Below the pieces are notes generated by a model that did no database searches, was not told the origin of the DNA, and saw only the letters and a list, made by a program, of their open reading frames with translations. DNA of 6,521 bases from CAZCJA01 sp964499015. Lineage in GTDB: Bacteria > Elusimicrobiota > Elusimicrobia > F11. Below, piece by piece: positions 6,319-6,521 of the stretch. The translations under genes were made by a program, and so were the position numbers. How positions within the stretch are numbered: position 1 is the stretch's first letter; each line of letters opens with the position of its first letter. The DNA lies in contig CAZCJA010000097.1 in assembly GCA_964499015.1 (NCBI GenBank), positions 1-6,521 on the forward strand, written 5' to 3'.

Positions 6319-6521
6319 ATGCCCCCTCGCATTCAACAATTACCGGACGATTTGATCGCCCGCATCGCCGCCGGCGAAGTGGTGGAACGTCCCGCGTCCG
6401 TGGTGAAAGAGCTGATTGAAAACAGTTTGGACGCCGGCGCCGACACCATCATGGTGACCATCGAAGGCGCGGGCCGTAAAAGAATCATGGTCAGCGACAA
6501 CGGCCACGGCATGACGCGCGC
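6319..6521 (+). CDS. mutL: DNA mismatch repair protein MutL (3' end missing)
   Basis: Only the first 67 codons plus two bases are in the window, but they are diagnostic. MutL is the GHKL-type ATPase that links mismatch-bound MutS to strand incision and excision. The start reads PPRIQQLPDDLIARIAAGEV, followed by VERPASVVKELIENSLDAGA with the expected catalytic Glu31 and the Mg-binding Asn35 of motif I. Motif II is VSDNGHGM with Asp60. The reading frame is intact up to the window end. Whether the C-terminal half carries the endonuclease motif DQHA(X)2E(X)4E, found in many bacteria that lack MutH, cannot be seen here. The gene starts 16 nt after mutS with its own good ribosome site, so it is almost certainly in the same operon. 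Confidence 0.97.
   Translation, partial: MPPRIQQLPDDLIARIAAGEVVERPASVVKELIENSLDAGADTIMVTIEGAGRKRIMVSDNGHGMTR

Noticed and set aside
5787..6332. 181-residue open frame antisense to the end of mutS
   Set aside because: It lies opposite strongly conserved mutS sequence, shows Ala, Arg and Val-rich composition typical of antisense frames in GC-rich genes, and has no recognisable motif.

Overview
The window looks like a chromosomal segment of a diderm (Gram-negative-type) bacterium. It holds six protein-coding genes and no RNA gene, mobile element or CRISPR array that I can see. The diderm inference rests on a small secreted, strand-rich protein that looks like an outer-membrane beta-barrel, plus Sec-type signal peptides. 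Base composition is mixed: mutS is clearly GC-rich, while the rhomboid-like gene and parts of the glycosidase gene are visibly AT-richer. I cannot name the phylum from sequence alone. The gene mix would fit a PVC-group, Elusimicrobia-like or other under-sampled lineage, but that is a guess.

Layout. Positions 1-1481 (+) hold the 3' part of a TgpA-like membrane transglutaminase with an intact Cys-His-Asp triad. Its 3' end overlaps, tail to tail, a two-gene minus-strand unit: a secreted (beta/alpha)8 glycosidase-like protein of clan GH-A, distantly GH53-like (1463-2581), preceded in transcription by a small exported beta-rich protein (2578-3057). These two overlap by ATGA, so they are probably translationally coupled. 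A 102-bp divergent intergenic region (3058-3159) separates this unit from a rightward run. That run is a multi-pass rhomboid/Derlin-like protein lacking the protease dyad (3160-3789), then mutS (3789-6302, 1-base TGATG overlap), then the start of mutL (6319 onward, cut by the window end).

How the genes relate. MutS and MutL form the post-replicative mismatch-repair pair and are probably co-transcribed with the rhomboid-like gene, whose role there is unknown. The minus-strand pair looks like a small cell-envelope or carbohydrate module unrelated to repair. The TgpA-like gene belongs to a third unit that starts upstream of the window.

The most interesting points are: the rhomboid pseudoprotease joined to mutS; a 9-bp perfect inverted repeat whose two arms carry the stop codons of the two convergent genes; the undescribed glycosidase and beta-barrel-like pair; and the absence of Shine-Dalgarno sequences only at the two divergent first genes, each with a TANNNT box just upstream, which hints at leaderless transcripts. 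I found no convincing wholly new system.
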